Assembly (NCBI GenBank): GCA_002286855.1
Contig: NRSV01000059.1
Location: forward strand, 62,001-126,000
DNA length: 64,000 nt
Source of the DNA: Bipolaris cookei
Taxonomy: Eukaryota > Ascomycota > Dothideomycetes > Pleosporales > Pleosporaceae
Direction: 5' to 3'
A program made the position numbers and the translations under genes. The notes below the pieces were generated by a model, which did not search any database, was not told where the DNA came from, and was given only the letters and a program-made list of their open reading frames with translations. Below, one piece after another: positions 1 through 12,394 of the stretch; positions within the stretch are counted from its first letter, which is position 1, and each line of letters starts with the position of its first letter.

Positions 1-34
1 TTAATTTATCCTCTTACTACATCAAAACTACTCT

Positions 35-627
35 CTAGTACTGACCAGCCGCCGCCTGGCATGCCTTGAGTTGGTCGAGGTACCATCCACAGATAGTCAA
101 GCTACCCTGGTTCTCGTCCATGCACTTGCGGAAGCTCTGGACATCGTTTGCGCAGGGACCCGACTGTGCCATTTGAGCAGATGCCTGGCCGGCGGGCTGG
201 TGCTGTGCGGCAAACTCGGTATTTTGGGGCGCGGCGTCGGCAGGGGCGGAAGAACCACCGCTGAAGAGACCACCAATTGCGTGGCCGATTGAAGATCCTA
301 CTGCGACACCGCTACAACCATATCAGTTCAGTGTCCAAATTGCAAAGTGTGGTGCCTGGCATTTGTGGCGCAAATCGATGCAAGTCAAATATGGTTGCCT
401 GGGATTACTTACGCAGCAGTGCTAGCCATCTGTCCAAACAGACCAGGTCCTTGAGGTGTAGGCGCCTGTGCTTGCTGAACGGGTGCATGAGTGGGAGCAT
501 GCTGGGCGGGAGCCGCAGCAGTCGAGTGAGGGCGCGATGACGAAGGCGCAGGCGCAGTAGTAGCTTGCCTGGCTGCTGGGACTTGAGGGCGGCGAGGAGG
601 AGCGGTTCCGGAGCGTTGGCGAGGCAT
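35..627 (-). CDS. Twin CX9C (CHCH) mitochondrial protein, Mix17/CHCHD2-like
   Basis: Two exons (413-627 and 35-311; intron 312-412 with GTAAGT donor and TAG acceptor) give a 163-residue protein. The N-terminal half is Pro/Ala/Gln-rich and starts MPRQRSGTAPPRRP, as in Mix17/CHCHD2/CHCHD10 proteins. A central Gly/Ala segment (GVAVGSSIGHAIGG) follows, and the C-terminal CHCH domain has four cysteines at about 125, 135, 146 and 156, forming two CX9C motifs (CANDVQSFRKC and CGWYLDQLKAC). Family knowledge: such proteins enter the intermembrane space through Mia40/Erv1 oxidation and take part in mitochondrial respiration and stress responses. The intron splits codon 72 in the GC|C alanine before the Gly-rich segment. 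The basic N-terminus could be a presequence (inference). The next gene upstream is on the same strand. Confidence 0.9.
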
Positions 628-1054
628 TTTGTTGTTCTTGTGATTTCGTTGTTATGTGTTCGGGTGTTGTGTTTGCGATACGTGGTAAAATTGGTGTTGC
701 GATGGTAAATTGAAGATGTCAACCTCCGAGGTTCGAGAAACATCGTCGGTATTAGCGCTTTTTAGACGGCTTGGCATGCATGTTCGTCGTCGACATGTTG
801 ATTGGCTCCTAGTCTTCATGCCCCTGTAATTACGCCATTCACGTGGCTGCTATGTTTTGCTTTGCCTATGGTGTTCGGATTAATTTCCACGGCCGAATGC
901 CCGAAGACATGCATTGCGTTCGATAGTATGAATATTGGCCCAGGCATAGAGTATTACCTGCAATCTAGGTTGATGTACTGGTACTTTCCACAAAGATGAG
1001 ATACTAGGCTTTTTGTGCCACTATCGGTTCTTGCAATAAGCTCCAAGTTCATGT
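628..1054. other. Intergenic, no gene seen
   Basis: Promoter side of the Mix17-like gene and 3' side of the hydrolase gene. Only short open frames; no repeat or RNA gene recognised. Confidence 0.6.
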
Positions 1055-2105
1055 TTAGCATACATCCTCAATCTCGACATTACCCCCAGACCTCGGCCCC
1101 AGATCAGAGCGTAATGTGCGATTAAATAGCTCTTTGAGCATCTCAAAGCAGATACCCGACAGCGCGGCATCGTAACGCCCCTTGCTGAGCTCATCTCGGA
1201 TGAAAGCATCTGTCGGACGGGTTAGTATGCCTGAAAGCTTCGGGCAGACATGATCATATGTACTCACGTTGCGCCCAAGCTGGTTCGTAGAAGGAAAAGG
1301 TAACGCCCGCCTCATGCAGCGCCTTTCTGATCAGGTCTCGCCCTTCTGGTGGTACGTGCGTGTCCATCTTGCCGAATATCATGACAAGCTCGCCTTTGAT
1401 GTTTTTACAGCGAGCAAGCGAGTCGTCCTTTTTGCCCTTTCCCAGCGTACCGCTGTGAATATCGGTCGCAAAGTAGCAAATTGCTGCAGAGACACGTGGA
1501 TCGAGAGCGCAACGGTATGCCAAATGACCTCCTAGACACATGCCTGCAAAGATGATGAGCTGCGTACTTATCCCTTATAAGAAATCAATACTTGCCAGTA
1601 GCGCCGATTCTTCCGTTGCATGTTGGCATGGCGAGTAATGTGTCTACCGAAAGAGAAGCATCTTCGTCATAAGCTTGGACCGCCTTTGTGATTTTCCATT
1701 CATTGCCCTGGTCAGTACCAGGTACATCATAGGCAAGTGGTTCAGGTCCAGTAAACTCATGGTAGGAAGACGGCGCTGCGACAATGTAGCCTTGGGAAGC
1801 GATTTGTCGTGCAAAGCGAGTAACCGGCCCAGTCACTGCAAGAATATCAGCATAATCCAAGCGTAATTCTTTTCGCAATAAATCAAACGACATGCACAAT
1901 GAAGACTGGAAATCACCTTGATAAATTTCAGAGAAGACCACGACACCAGGAAACTTTGCTTTGGGGTAGTTTGGAATGGTGGGGTGGAAGATGAAGATCC
2001 CTGGAACGTCAGTTGAGTTGCCGCAACTAATGCACATAAGGACTACAAACTCATGTCACCACCTGCCTCAGTGGGCACATCTTTATGTGTTTCCGTAATG
2101 AGCAT
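1055..2105 (-). CDS. Dienelactone hydrolase family protein (alpha/beta hydrolase)
   Basis: Five exons (2051-2105, 1917-2000, 1596-1835, 1268-1543, 1055-1209) encode 269 residues. The family signature is clear: RIFIFHP near the start, GVVVFSEIYQVTGP, SYHEFTGPEPLAYD, then the nucleophile motif GMCLGGH with Cys129, the acid Asp187 (FGKMDTHVP) and His219 (AWAQHAF). This is the Cys-Asp-His triad of carboxymethylenebutenolide hydrolases. The ATG at 2105 was chosen because it gives the usual short N-terminus (MLITETHKDVPTE) and joins in frame through a 50-base intron. The intron at 1544-1595 has a GC donor. Known role: hydrolysis of dienelactones in aromatic breakdown; many fungal members have unknown substrates. 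The protein ends in IEDVC. The frame is intact throughout. Confidence 0.92.
1544..1595 (-). other. GC-AG intron in the dienelactone hydrolase gene
   Basis: On the minus strand the exon ends ACTG and the intron begins GCAAGT and ends TTTGCAG (52 bases). Only this GC donor restores the frame across GATG-MCLGGH; the GT two bases further in shifts it. GCAAGT is the usual consensus for GC-AG introns. Confidence 0.85.
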
Positions 2106-3837
2106 TGCGATGGTAACTTAGCGTGGCTGTATGTTGCGTCTACTGTCTGCTCAACGTGTAGGCATGAGAGATTGAGAATGCTGTTGAAGTGGGGTGGTGG
2201 GGTACGTAAGTTTAGCACGGTCCATGTCGCTGAGCTGAATGGGAGAGCGTGGCCGTGGTAATCAATCGGTCTGGCAGCAAAAAAAAGGATTTTTGAACCA
2301 TGCATTGGACGATGTTTGTATCCGTATGTGATACCGCTCTTTCAAATTCGACGAAATCCAGGGGTTACGCTGTGAAAGCCCATTGGGTACAACATGAGTG
2401 GTAGAGTTGTCCCCCACAGAGAGCGGCGAGCTGGAAACAATCGTTCAGGGTACCGTACCCGACAAACGACTCTGCTTGAATCCAGTCATTCTTATCATCT
2501 TGTATGGACAACATTTTAGTCTCAAACAATGGTCAAGGGGGTGGACGTGATCTGTCAGGCGAAGCGAACGGGGAAGCGAGCCACCGAGGAAGCCAATTCG
2601 ATGGGAAACGGGGCCTGGGGCGGTGGGGAGGCGGGGAGCAGACTAGAGCGCGATCTGCGCTACTAACACCTCGGTACATACGCCATGTCTGCAAACGTAT
2701 TATGCCCTACCAACGATAGTAGAGTAGCGAAAGAGCTCTGTACCGACCAAAGCGTGTTCCTTGCGATTGTAAAAGTTACTTTTTCTTAGGTTTGCGATCT
2801 GGGTGCCAATCTCGAGAGCTATGGACTGTAGCTATGGTTAGCTTAATTCTCCTTATTCTGGGGATTTATGGGTTCAGACAACACTGACTGGTTGGGCAAC
2901 ATACAATTGCAGACATGGTGTAGCAGTTCGGAACCATTCACGGTGAGACTTTGATTAACCAATGGCATATTCTCTAGTGTCTTGTTGGACAGCGGGAACA
3001 GATACCCTTATCGACCAAAGTTGTTGGACGCCCCAGCTACCGTGTATGCGATGATGCTTGCCTATACAGATTTTGAGAGTGATTGTCCCCCAGCATCTTC
3101 ATCTGTATGGTACAAGTGTGGTGGCAGGTGGCTATACTCAAAGCCGCATGCCAAGTATATCTGACATGGGCATCCTGGGCGATGAATAGATTTGACAAGG
3201 AGTTTGAATTGTAGTGCGTCGTAGCCTGCTCCATGCCAGACAGCGAAGCCGCAACACAGTGCAACACAACACGGAGAGTGAACAAGTGGAGGATGGAAGA
3301 ATATCAAGTCTCATATCCATATACGTACCTTAATATAGGGGAAATATTATGGATAACGACGATGCAACGTGAACTCGCGGCTTTGTTAGGGCTTTTTTAG
3401 AAACAATGCACAGACCATGATGTCCTGTGCTAAAGACGAGTGTGCTGGGTATGGCATGTTTAGTGGCAAACTTCGTCTATTACGAAGCTGTAAAGACGCC
3501 GTTAAAATTTTTGCTCAGACAAGAGCCGGTCAGCATATCTTCGGACATGTGTCCTAAACAGTGCATATGGCTAGCTTATTAAGTGCGCATTAGACGAGTG
3601 AGAGTATCTCTGGCTAAGAAGTGGAACCGAGATGTCGTTTGCATTGCGAATCACCGGCGCGACGTGCAAGGTCTCGAAGAGCCCTGGTTAGAAGAGCACC
3701 TGCTAGTTTGATCTCGGGTTTTTGCGAGGCCGTATGCACCTTAAGACAGCGGGAACCCCTGTGCCTTATCGAGCCATTTGATCTAAATCAACTTTGTCTC
3801 CGCAACATACGTGCATGTTCAATCTGGATTGAGCATC
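2106..3837. other. Intergenic, no gene seen
   Basis: Shared upstream region of the divergent hydrolase (-) and rhodopsin-domain (+) genes. Several 60-80 codon open frames have no recognisable product and no splice-linked extensions. I see no repeat or RNA gene. Confidence 0.5.
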
Positions 3838-5275
3838 ATGGCCAACGCCCAAGATTCCGCTAGTAAAGAGACTCGAGTACGTAAAAGAAGGAAAAGGTTA
3901 CCACCACTACAAACATACAGATTACTAATTCTGTCCAGGTTCCCATTACTCTCGCCATTGTCGCCGTCTTTACAGTCCTTTCAACCGTCTGCGTAGCCCT
4001 TCGACTCTACACTAGGTGACCAAAATCGACCAAAGAACCCTGGAGAGTGACGGTCTAACGAGGAAGATAGGAGAGTAATATTGCGATTTGTCGGGGCTGA
4101 TGATTACATGATCTTGGTGGCATACACTCTGAGCCTTGCACAGTCCGGTGTCAATTTCGGAATCGTGATAGCTGGTGGCGCAGGACGACATATTGAGGAT
4201 GTTCAGGACAAATTGCCAACCTTCAACCGGGTAATACGAAGCCGTGTTGGAGACGAGTTACCCGACACATCTGATACTAACCCGACGCAGTTGATGCTGG
4301 CTGCGATGTCAGTCTACAACGCAGCGCAGATTGCGACCAAAATCTCGCTTCTCATCCAGTACTGCAACATTTTCCCCAGCAGAACAGTGCGACTCGTCTC
4401 GCAATGGGGCATTGCGCTGCTTCTTTTATGGGGGATAGCGCAGCAGTAAGTTGTAGCCGTAGGGAGACTGAACCAAGGTCAATACTAATAAATTAACTTT
4501 TAAAGGGCATTTACGCCGTGCATGTGCACGTATTCATCGATTACCACTCTGTCACCAGAATACTGCGTCTCCGACAAAATGTAAGCGAACGGTGCACCGG
4601 CATGTATACATACGAGGAGGGTTTGGGGCTTGTTGCTGATAGTAGGCAGACCGATTACACTCAATGCCGTTATAAATATGGTGACTGATTTCCTTATTCT
4701 TATCATCCCTATCAAGCCTGTGCTTGGGTTGCAAATCAACTGGGTGCGCAAGACGTACCTCCTAGTGGTTATGTGTATGGGCTTAGGGTTAGTGACATCC
4801 GTTCATGTCTAGCTGTGGAGAGGTGCTAACAAACAGTAGTGTATGCATTATCTCAGCCATACGGCTCGACAAGTTGGTTGGAGGTAGGCACGATTGGAGA
4901 GACGCAACGTGGAAAATAGCAACCATCGTGTACTTTTCCACAATGGAAACAAGCGTGGGGATAATGTGTGTCTGCATCCCGGCGCTTCGGCCACTGATGA
5001 AGAGAGTGTTGCCAAACATGCTGGGATCAAGCGCAAAGGGCTCGACCAATGGTGCGATGCAATACGGAAGCAGAGGCATAAGGCTGGTTGAGGCAAGCAG
5101 TGCCAGAACAAAAGCTATCCCGGTAAGTGGCATTTACGTACAAAAAAAGATGCAACTTCATAGCACGACGGAGCTCAGGGATTTTTCGGCTAAAGGAGCA
5201 TACCCGGCCTCTCAGAGATCGTCTGATGAGATGAGCTTAGCACGGGCCTTCCCGCCGACAATGGCGAAACCATAG
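3838..5275 (+). CDS. Fungal rhodopsin-domain (PTH11/SAT4-like) integral membrane protein
   Basis: Seven exons (3838-3876, 3939-4015, 4074-4230, 4291-4445, 4506-4580, 4650-4787, 4837-5275) give 359 residues. Every junction keeps frame; the 60-base intron 4231-4290 is itself in frame but has a GT start, a CTGATACTAAC branch site and a CAG end, so I removed it. Hydrophobic helices alternate with family signatures: an N-terminal helix ending VALRLYTR, then VGADDYMI, a Cys-rich loop after QAFTPCMC, ITLNAVINMVTDFLILIIP, and ETSVGIMCVCIPALRPL. The layout matches the fungal rhodopsin domain family with seven helices and a soluble C-terminal tail (SSAKGSTNG onward). PTH11, the best known relative, is a plasma membrane sensor for surface cues in a plant pathogen, but most paralogues are uncharacterised. 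No CFEM domain is present. Confidence 0.9.
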
Positions 5276-8200
5276 TACGACTCGCTTCGGTTGTTTTGCG
5301 TTTGCAAGTCATGAATAGATTCTCCTCGTTGCTGTGATAGTATATGTTAATTAGTTCAGCATGTCTCAATTGCATCAATTCCCATTGTGGTGAGACTGTG
5401 ACCCAATCCTTGGAACAAACAAGCGAAGCTGTTTTAGAGGAAGCGCGGGTAGATGCCAGCGCCAGTGCGGCCGCCGTCGCCGCCGCTACCGCCAGTGATT
5501 TGGCTTTGCATCTCCAATGGTATGCAACGCTACCTTTGTTTATGCACACCACACAGTGCTGGTACAAGGAAAGTGGCAAGGCATTGTTGCTGTTGGGCAA
5601 TTACTCTCGGGCCTGGAATAGCAGCAGTTGCAAGATGGCGTACGTGTAGTACACGCACGTATGTAAGTAAGTACGTACATAGCTTATATTGTAAATACAT
5701 AGTAGTAGGTGATGGCACGTCATTGCTCGAGGCTAGGGACAAATAGTAGGAGAGTTAAATTTGGACTACAAGGGGGCGGAAGGCCGGATAAGTGCACTGG
5801 GAGAGGCTTGTTCCGAGACTATGACAGCTCGGCCGTGGGGCATGAAGGGCCGATGGGGCAGTTTTGGCATGACAGATGCGCGATGATGTCAGGCATCACA
5901 GAGTTTGTCGGGTGTGGTGGTGTTGAAGGGCATTAATGCGCGAACTACTACACAGATGACGCGACGGATGCGGTGGCACTTTTGGCAACGGGTGTGTGTG
6001 TGGGTGTTGGTCTGAGCCGAGGCGGTGCGGGTCGTCCGCCAGGCATGGATTGAGGCTGGATAGGGTCTCACCGCTAATGGCACCATTTCGGCGGTGGTTT
6101 TCAAGCTGGTTGGGATGGCGATGATGAAAGAAAAGCGGAGGGTAAGTAGATCATGGCTGATGCATCTGTGCTTGGGTCCCCTTGACCCGGGGATTTGGCA
6201 GCCCCTATTCCTGTGTGTGTATGTGTAAGTATAGTACATGGATATGGATATGTATGAACACAATAGCTAGGTAGGTATTTCTCATCAACTTGGATTGTGG
6301 TGCTATTCAAGCCGCAGCGTGCCGAACAGAACATGTGCACACATGGTTTGCATACTTGGTCGCGCATGGCGGTGAGGGGCAGACAAAGCCGAGGCAAGCC
6401 ATGGGTTGCCAGAACAGGGTGTGGATGAAGCCGTTAGGTGTTGCAATGGGGCAGTGGTGTGCACCAAGGCGGCACAGTCATTGGCGCTGGGCAGTGCAGT
6501 AGGCCAGTAGCTGGAGAGTGTGGTCACGGTGGACAGCGCGGATGGCGTCGCAGCGGCACGTCTACAGTAGTAGTAATATCGAGACGGAGAGGGCATGGTG
6601 TTGAGGGGTCTGCAGGGCCGACCAGCTGTCACGTAAAGGGCAGGTGGGGGTGGGCGCCGGCGCCGGCGCCGGATCCAAACAAGACGTCAGCCTCACAAAA
6701 CGTGGCTTGAGCCGCTGGACGGGGACAGAGAGGGGGGGAGAGGAAGGGAGCGGTAGGCAGAGGTACCCAATGATTGCCTACAGACATGCGTTTACTCTAC
6801 GTATACACACATGTTACACAAGTCCATCGCTGCGTCGTCAGTCGCAGACCGACGCAGAATCGGCGGGCATATGTCATGTCGCAGCATCTGCTCTCTGCTA
6901 TCAAATCGGCTCGCAGGCACCCTGGTCGGGCAGTTGAGTCTGTGCGCCGCCCCCTGCACGAGGGCGTGTCCTGGATGGCCCCGCTCAGCGGAGACGCAGA
7001 CGGAGACGGAGTCGAGTGGACCATCTGGCGCTACGGCTGCCCTGCCCTGCCCTCGAGCGTGAGTCTGATATATCCCAAGCCGCGTGCTGCTCAGTTCGCC
7101 CGTCAACGTCGCAACCAGAGCTGATGTGTTGTTAGGCAATCCCGTCTAACACAATTAAACTTTGGCCACGACGGAACCTGCGGGCCAGGGTCCAGCGAAT
7201 CTGGACACATGGACGCGTCTACTGACTGCCCGGCCTATGTCAAAACCACCAGGGTGATATCCGCTGTACGTACATACATATGTAGGAGGTGTGCGACGAT
7301 GCATGTCTGTCTGCCTGTAGAGACATACATACATATACTACACACATACATATACATACACACCACCTCGGGCGTTGCTCATGTGACACGCCGTGTGACG
7401 CCCAGCCAACGGGCGTGCCGCTCACGACAACAAAAAAGTCTCCTGGTCGTGCAGCGATATGGCGTCAGGGCTCGTCGCATGGTGGCCCGAGTGACCAGCA
7501 CCTCATGCGCCAGATGCTCGGCAAGGCCGCACCGCCGCAAGGGCCGGCTGTCGTTCTTGTCGCAACGCCCGCCAGGGTCATCGGCCGTGGAGAGAGAGCG
7601 TGTTGTCGAGGGTGAGCAAGCAGAGGCAGTTGTTGTCTGTCAGATTCAACGCAGGGATGCCACAGAGGCACATTCACTAGCGCTATCTTGCTGGGATCCA
7701 ATCACAGCCTGCAGGGGTTCCATTGCCATGCCAGCCCAGTCAGTGTGTCGAGCAGCCTTTGATGCCCTTTCCAGCAGCTTTTGGGCTGCCTGGGCTGCCT
7801 GCCCATCCACCGCCCGTACCGTGGGTGCTCTCGTCCGCCCTCCCCGCGCCCTTCATCATCAAGCCTTCACCCTGTTCCTGCTCCTCTCCACATCCTGTCC
7901 TCGACTCTGCCACTTCCGTCCCACGACTAAACCCCCATCGCTAGACTAACTCCTGCTAGCCCCTCTACCTCTCCCGCCGCCGCGACAGGACGGCATTCCA
8001 TATTGGGACGCCACCTAATTTCGTCCCTCCTCACCTGCCTGCCCACCCTCCCACTGCCTCGTCTGTTGTTCGACACTTGAAAAATTCCCCTGCGCGAATC
8101 AGCGCTGCCCTTCTTTTTTTTTGTTTGGCCTCTCAGCTGCACTTTTGGCCAGTGCGCCCGTCTCGGATCGTCCTTTTTTTCCTGGCCACTATCTCGCTGT

Positions 8201-8724
8201 CCCGGACGCCCGCTGCACTTGCTGCTGCACCTCTCTTTGGCCCACGTCTGGAACACGCCGCTTGGCTTGCTGCCTCTGTGCTACCGTCTGCCGCCAGTGC
8301 GCTGCACCCCCTGTGCCGCTGCATAATATCTGTCTGTCCGCCGCCGTTTGCTTCGTTACCTAGGTCCACCCGTCGAGGGCATCCGACCGAGTCCTACTGT
8401 ACTCTACGTACGTACCTCGACTCCAATCCCCCACCGCCAAGACATGGTTGGCTCCCTCGCCTCCAGTCACTACCCATTCCCTACCCCCCTCCATTCAAAC
8501 ATCGCCCATTGCTAACTTGGTCCCAGACCCTAGGTCACCCCGTTCAACAGCGGAGGCGCTTCGCCAATTTCCCCCCACGGCACAAAAGTTTCAAGTGGGC
8601 AGCCCTCGCCGAAGCTCACGGCCTCCCGGCCTTCCCCGTTCCGCGCCTTCCCCCAAGAACCGTCGTGCTATACAGACACAGCCGGCGGGCCCTGTATGCA
8701 GTCGCGCTCTACTAGTCTATCAAC
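5276..8724. other. Long intergenic region with pyrimidine-rich leader
   Basis: 3.4 kb without a supportable gene. It holds a GC-rich stretch (about 6650-6675), ATAC/CATA-rich low-complexity sequence (about 7320-7365), recurring TACGTA/GTACGT motifs (about 5640-5690, 8400-8415), and from about 7850 to 8720 a CT-rich, T-tract-containing region typical of fungal housekeeping promoters and 5' leaders. The longer open frames here (212-246 codons) are low-complexity Ser/Pro/Arg readings of that leader and lack domain features. Confidence 0.55.
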
Positions 8725-11250
8725 ATGGACACCGAAGATGGCCAGCTCTTCATAAGGGTGCGACACACTTGCAATGCCTGGCTTTGAACAAGACACACAT
8801 TGACACGGCTCCAGAACTTGGCGTACTTTGTGCGAACACACGAAAAGGCTCTTGCCAACGCTCTCCAGCTGCAGCGCCAAAACCCCAGAAATGGCCAAGC
8901 CATTGCTTCTCCCTCGTCGCCCAGTGGCCCCGCCAGCCCTCCCTCGTCCGCGTCATCGTCGTCGAGCGTCTGGGCAGCAGCACTGTCGCTGCCCTCCCTA
9001 ACCTTTACTTCGCAGTCGATCAAGCCAGCAAAGCTCACACTAACACCCCATCATCTCTTCTACATCCTCTCCCGCTTCGAGGATCTAGGCATCCCTGTCG
9101 GCCCTATGAATGTGCGTTTAGAAAACATTCACACCGATGCCTCACCCACCAACTATGTCTCCTTCCTTGGTAGCGCCCAGCGCAACAAGACAAAGTCTTC
9201 CGATCGCGACTCCATACATTCAGTGTCCAGCGTTCGCAGTGTGATGTCAGGCATGTCCTCACTTTGGTCGACTTTCCGTATCGGATCCACCAGTGAAGCA
9301 AAAGCAGAAAAACAAAAGGCCCAGCTCCAGGAAGACTTGAGATATCTGTATTCTGCCTTCACCAAGATCCCATGCTTGAGGCTCTCTCCTGATCATAAAG
9401 CCCGTCTGATTGCGGGATATGAAGAGTTTCCATTCGACACTGCGGTCCCTCTATTCGCTTTTAAGAATGTCACAGCACTTGAGATTCACGACGTAGACTT
9501 TCGACAGTTCTATGGTTGGGACCGCCTGGCCGAGAACCTTCGCAGTCTGACTGTTAAGCGAGCAGGTGTTGATGATCCTGGTGACCTGCTCATCAACATC
9601 GTTTTGGATGATATTGACAAGCGTCGCAGGCGTTCCGCCAAAACAAGCGCGCCTTGGTCTACTGCAAGCCCACCCCCCAAGCACGCTCAGCTTGCTCGAT
9701 CAGAGTCGCCGCCAACGTCGCCCACTGCCGCCGGCAAGCAGAGCACGAGCCCAAGGGGGGCGGCAGTAACCCGCGAAAACTCTACCAGGTCTGGTCAGCG
9801 CCAGCGGAGTACATCTCCATCGCGCCCACCTAGCTCCCGCCATGGCTCTTCACATGTCTACGGCAGGAGCACTGCGAGCGCCCCAAACATTCGCCGATCG
9901 TCTGGAAGCTCCAGCTCCAGCGTGCGCTCCACCACTCCACGGGGCAGCTCCTCTAATTTGCTTTCTATGGGCTGGTTCCCTGCCACCAAGTGGCGGTTCT
10001 TGAGACATCTGAGCTTGGCTGACAATGCTTTGACTACCATTCCGGCTCCCAGCCTCGTTCCCTTGACAAACACACTACAGTCGCTGGATCTCTCGGCTAA
10101 TCTCTTCACTGAAATACCGGAAAGTCTTGCTAGCCTTACTTGTCTCCGTGCATTGAATCTCTCCAACTGTATGATCGATGGGTTGCACTCATTGGGCCGC
10201 AACCCTCTCCCGGCCATTACAACTCTCAATCTCCGATCCAACCGCCTTACATCATTGGCTGGTATCGAGCGCCTTCTATCTTTAGAGCGCGTGGACTTTA
10301 GAGACAATCGATTGATTGATCCTACCGAAGTGGCGCGCCTCACTGGTGTGCCCGACATAACGGATATTTACGTTAGCCGTAATCCCTTTTGCAAGACGCA
10401 CGTCAACTACAGGGTTACCATATTTAATTTATTCCGCAAGACCCCGGGCTACACCGAAGACATTGTTATTGACACCACAGGGCCGAGCACGGCTGAAAAG
10501 AAGCAACTCGTTGACCGGGCGCCCGAATTGAAGGGAGTCCCCATTGTGAAGCCCCCACCTGAGGACGACTTGCAGCCTATGCCATATGTACCTCCCAAGG
10601 TGGTGAAGGCTGTGGATACACCATCTGAATCGCCTGGATTGCTCAAACGTGCCGGGTCACTACAGCGCACCAAGAGCGGAACAAGGAGTGGACAAGAATC
10701 CCAAAAGAAGAAGAAGGGCCCCAAGAGACGAATTGTCGAGCTTTCGCAGAACGAGTCGATGCAGCAATCTTCCCAGTCGAGTCTAACAAGTCTTGCTTAT
10801 GAGGATACTGCCATTGGACAGGCCCCTAAACTTACCAAGCCGGTCAGTGTGGCTGCAGAAGCACCTCGACTCGAGGAACCGTCCAAGGGCAAGGGTGTTG
10901 GAGATGCAGGCAAGAAGACTACGCTAGACGGACGGGCGGTTGCCGATGAAACGCACACGAGTCATCAGCAACTACCTCCGATTGACACGACGACGACGGC
11001 GAAGAAGCGGGCGGAGCCAAAATCTGCAGACGACTTTGAGGTTGGTGAAGAGGAGCTGTACAAGAAGAAGATTGAGGCTCTTCGGCAGGATTTTGGCAAC
11101 ACCTGGCTGAGTGCATTGGGAGATGAAGGGTGGGACTCGACATCCGTGACGAGCTTCCCATCTGACCGAGGCTATAACTCTCCGACGATGCAGCCTACAC
11201 TGCCTCGTACCCCAAGCCAGAGTATTGTGTCTGGGCGTACGCTTGGCTAA
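8725..11250 (+). CDS. Leucine-rich repeat protein (nischarin/STK11IP-like architecture)
   Basis: Exon 1 (8725-8757, MDTEDGQLFIR) joins exon 2 (8815-11250) across a 57-base intron; 822 residues. The N-terminal part (FVRTHEKALANALQLQ) precedes a possible first LRR near 225-265 (TALEIHDVDF, LRSLTVKRAG). A Ser/Arg-rich disordered segment of about 130 residues follows, then an LRR array at about 405-545 (LRHLSLADNALTTIP, LQSLDLSANLFTEIP, LRALNLSNC, ITTLNLRSNRLTSL, LERVDFRDNRL) with an LRR cap (NPFCKTHVNYRVTIFNLF). The C-terminal 250 residues are disordered except for a conserved-looking helix, LYKKKIEALRQDFGNTWL. LRRs bind proteins; the arrangement resembles LKB1-interacting protein 1/nischarin-type scaffolds and an uncharacterised fission yeast LRR protein, but that is inference. 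Highly Ser-rich linkers suggest phosphorylation. Confidence 0.9.
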
Positions 11251-11945
11251 ACGGCTGGATGATTAGTAGGAGACATGGGTGGGCGCCTTGCAGCGACTTG
11301 CGATTGCCAACGCCCATGTGATTTCGACACTTTTGCGATACCCAAAAGATTTTTCCAAATTCGGTTTGTGGGAATGGCTTCCTGCTCTAAGTGAATGGGA
11401 AGCTATTCTTTGTTCTTTTTTTAATAAGTTTGTGCAAGGCGTTGGACGGGTGATGGGTGACGATGAGATTGCATGGCGCCATGTGCTACGCTCGTTGTAC
11501 CGGTCAAAGTCTTGGTCTGACGAGAGTTTCTGGTTGGCAGCATGTTGCGGATGTGCTGTTTGTGGGTCGGATTCTGTAAAAATATTGGTGCGTCTGGGAT
11601 GTGCTCGTGGATTGCGTTGTTGGATTTGCCATGAATACGCGAGCTGTCATTGTTTCTTTGTTTTTGTTTCAATTCTGTTTTCTTTTCTACTTGACGCTTG
11701 TTTGCTTTTTCTACATAATCGGGTTTCTACTAGGAAGCGACGTCAGGCATGGGCGCAGGCAGCAGTGAGAGTTGGGGCGTTGTTTGATCTATTGCATAAT
11801 GAGCGCACATGTTCGAGTAGATGTCTGCATGAATAGAAGACGAATTCTGGCCTACACGAGAACAGATGGAGATATATATATATGGATGAATGGATGAATG
11901 GACGATATCACGTGATTTGCAAGTGAAGTCTACGTATGTACTTGG

Positions 11946-11982
11946 TATGTAAGTATATAAGTATGTAAGTATATAAGTATAT
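11946..11982. repeat. 16-base tandem repeat, about 2.3 copies
   Basis: TATGTAAGTATATAAG is repeated twice head to tail, followed by a partial third copy, in the 3' flank of the LRR gene. Confidence 0.85.
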
Positions 11983-12343
11983 ACTCTGGATGGTCGTGAA
12001 GTGAACACCGGCCCCATGGGCTGGCTGGCTAGGGCTGATGGTAGCTCCCGAGCTACGTACGTGAACAGCGTGTGAACGGGCGGTCCGAGACGAAGTGCAT
12101 ATACGTACAGCGGATGTCATGAGTAGGTAGGTATTAGCAAAGAGAGCTCTGCCGGCTGAAGCGGGATGTGGATGGGTGTTTGAGGCAGGCTGCTAGGCCA
12201 AAAAGCGCAGCACGGTCAAGGCACCGGCGCAGTCTAGAGTGAGACTGTGCTGACTGTTTAATAACATGACATTAACGGGCTGTCGTATTCCGGACGGATT
12301 GTACTGGCAATGGTACCCAACGGGCAAAAAGGGTCGAGTGGGA

Positions 12344-12394
12344 GTCGAGGACAAGTCGAGGACAAGTCGAGGACAAGTCGAGGACAAGTCGAGG
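12344..12394. repeat. 11-base minisatellite, 4.6 copies
   Basis: Unit GTCGAGGACAA is repeated perfectly at 12344, 12355, 12366 and 12377 with a partial fifth unit at 12388. It lies between the LRR and PP1 genes and is not coding in any supported frame. Confidence 0.95.

Noticed and set aside
6650..6675. Short GCCGGC-rich palindromic stretch as a terminator or RNA hairpin
   Set aside because: A simple GC-rich repeat; nothing around it suggests an RNA gene in a fungal genome.
7209..7949. 246-codon open frame on the plus strand
   Set aside because: Low-complexity Thr/Arg/Ser reading of a repeat-containing promoter region; no domain, no conserved look, no splice context.
8077..8715. 212-codon open frame before the LRR gene
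   Set aside because: It is a translation of the C/T-rich leader (Pro, Ser, Leu excess) and ends just before the real start.
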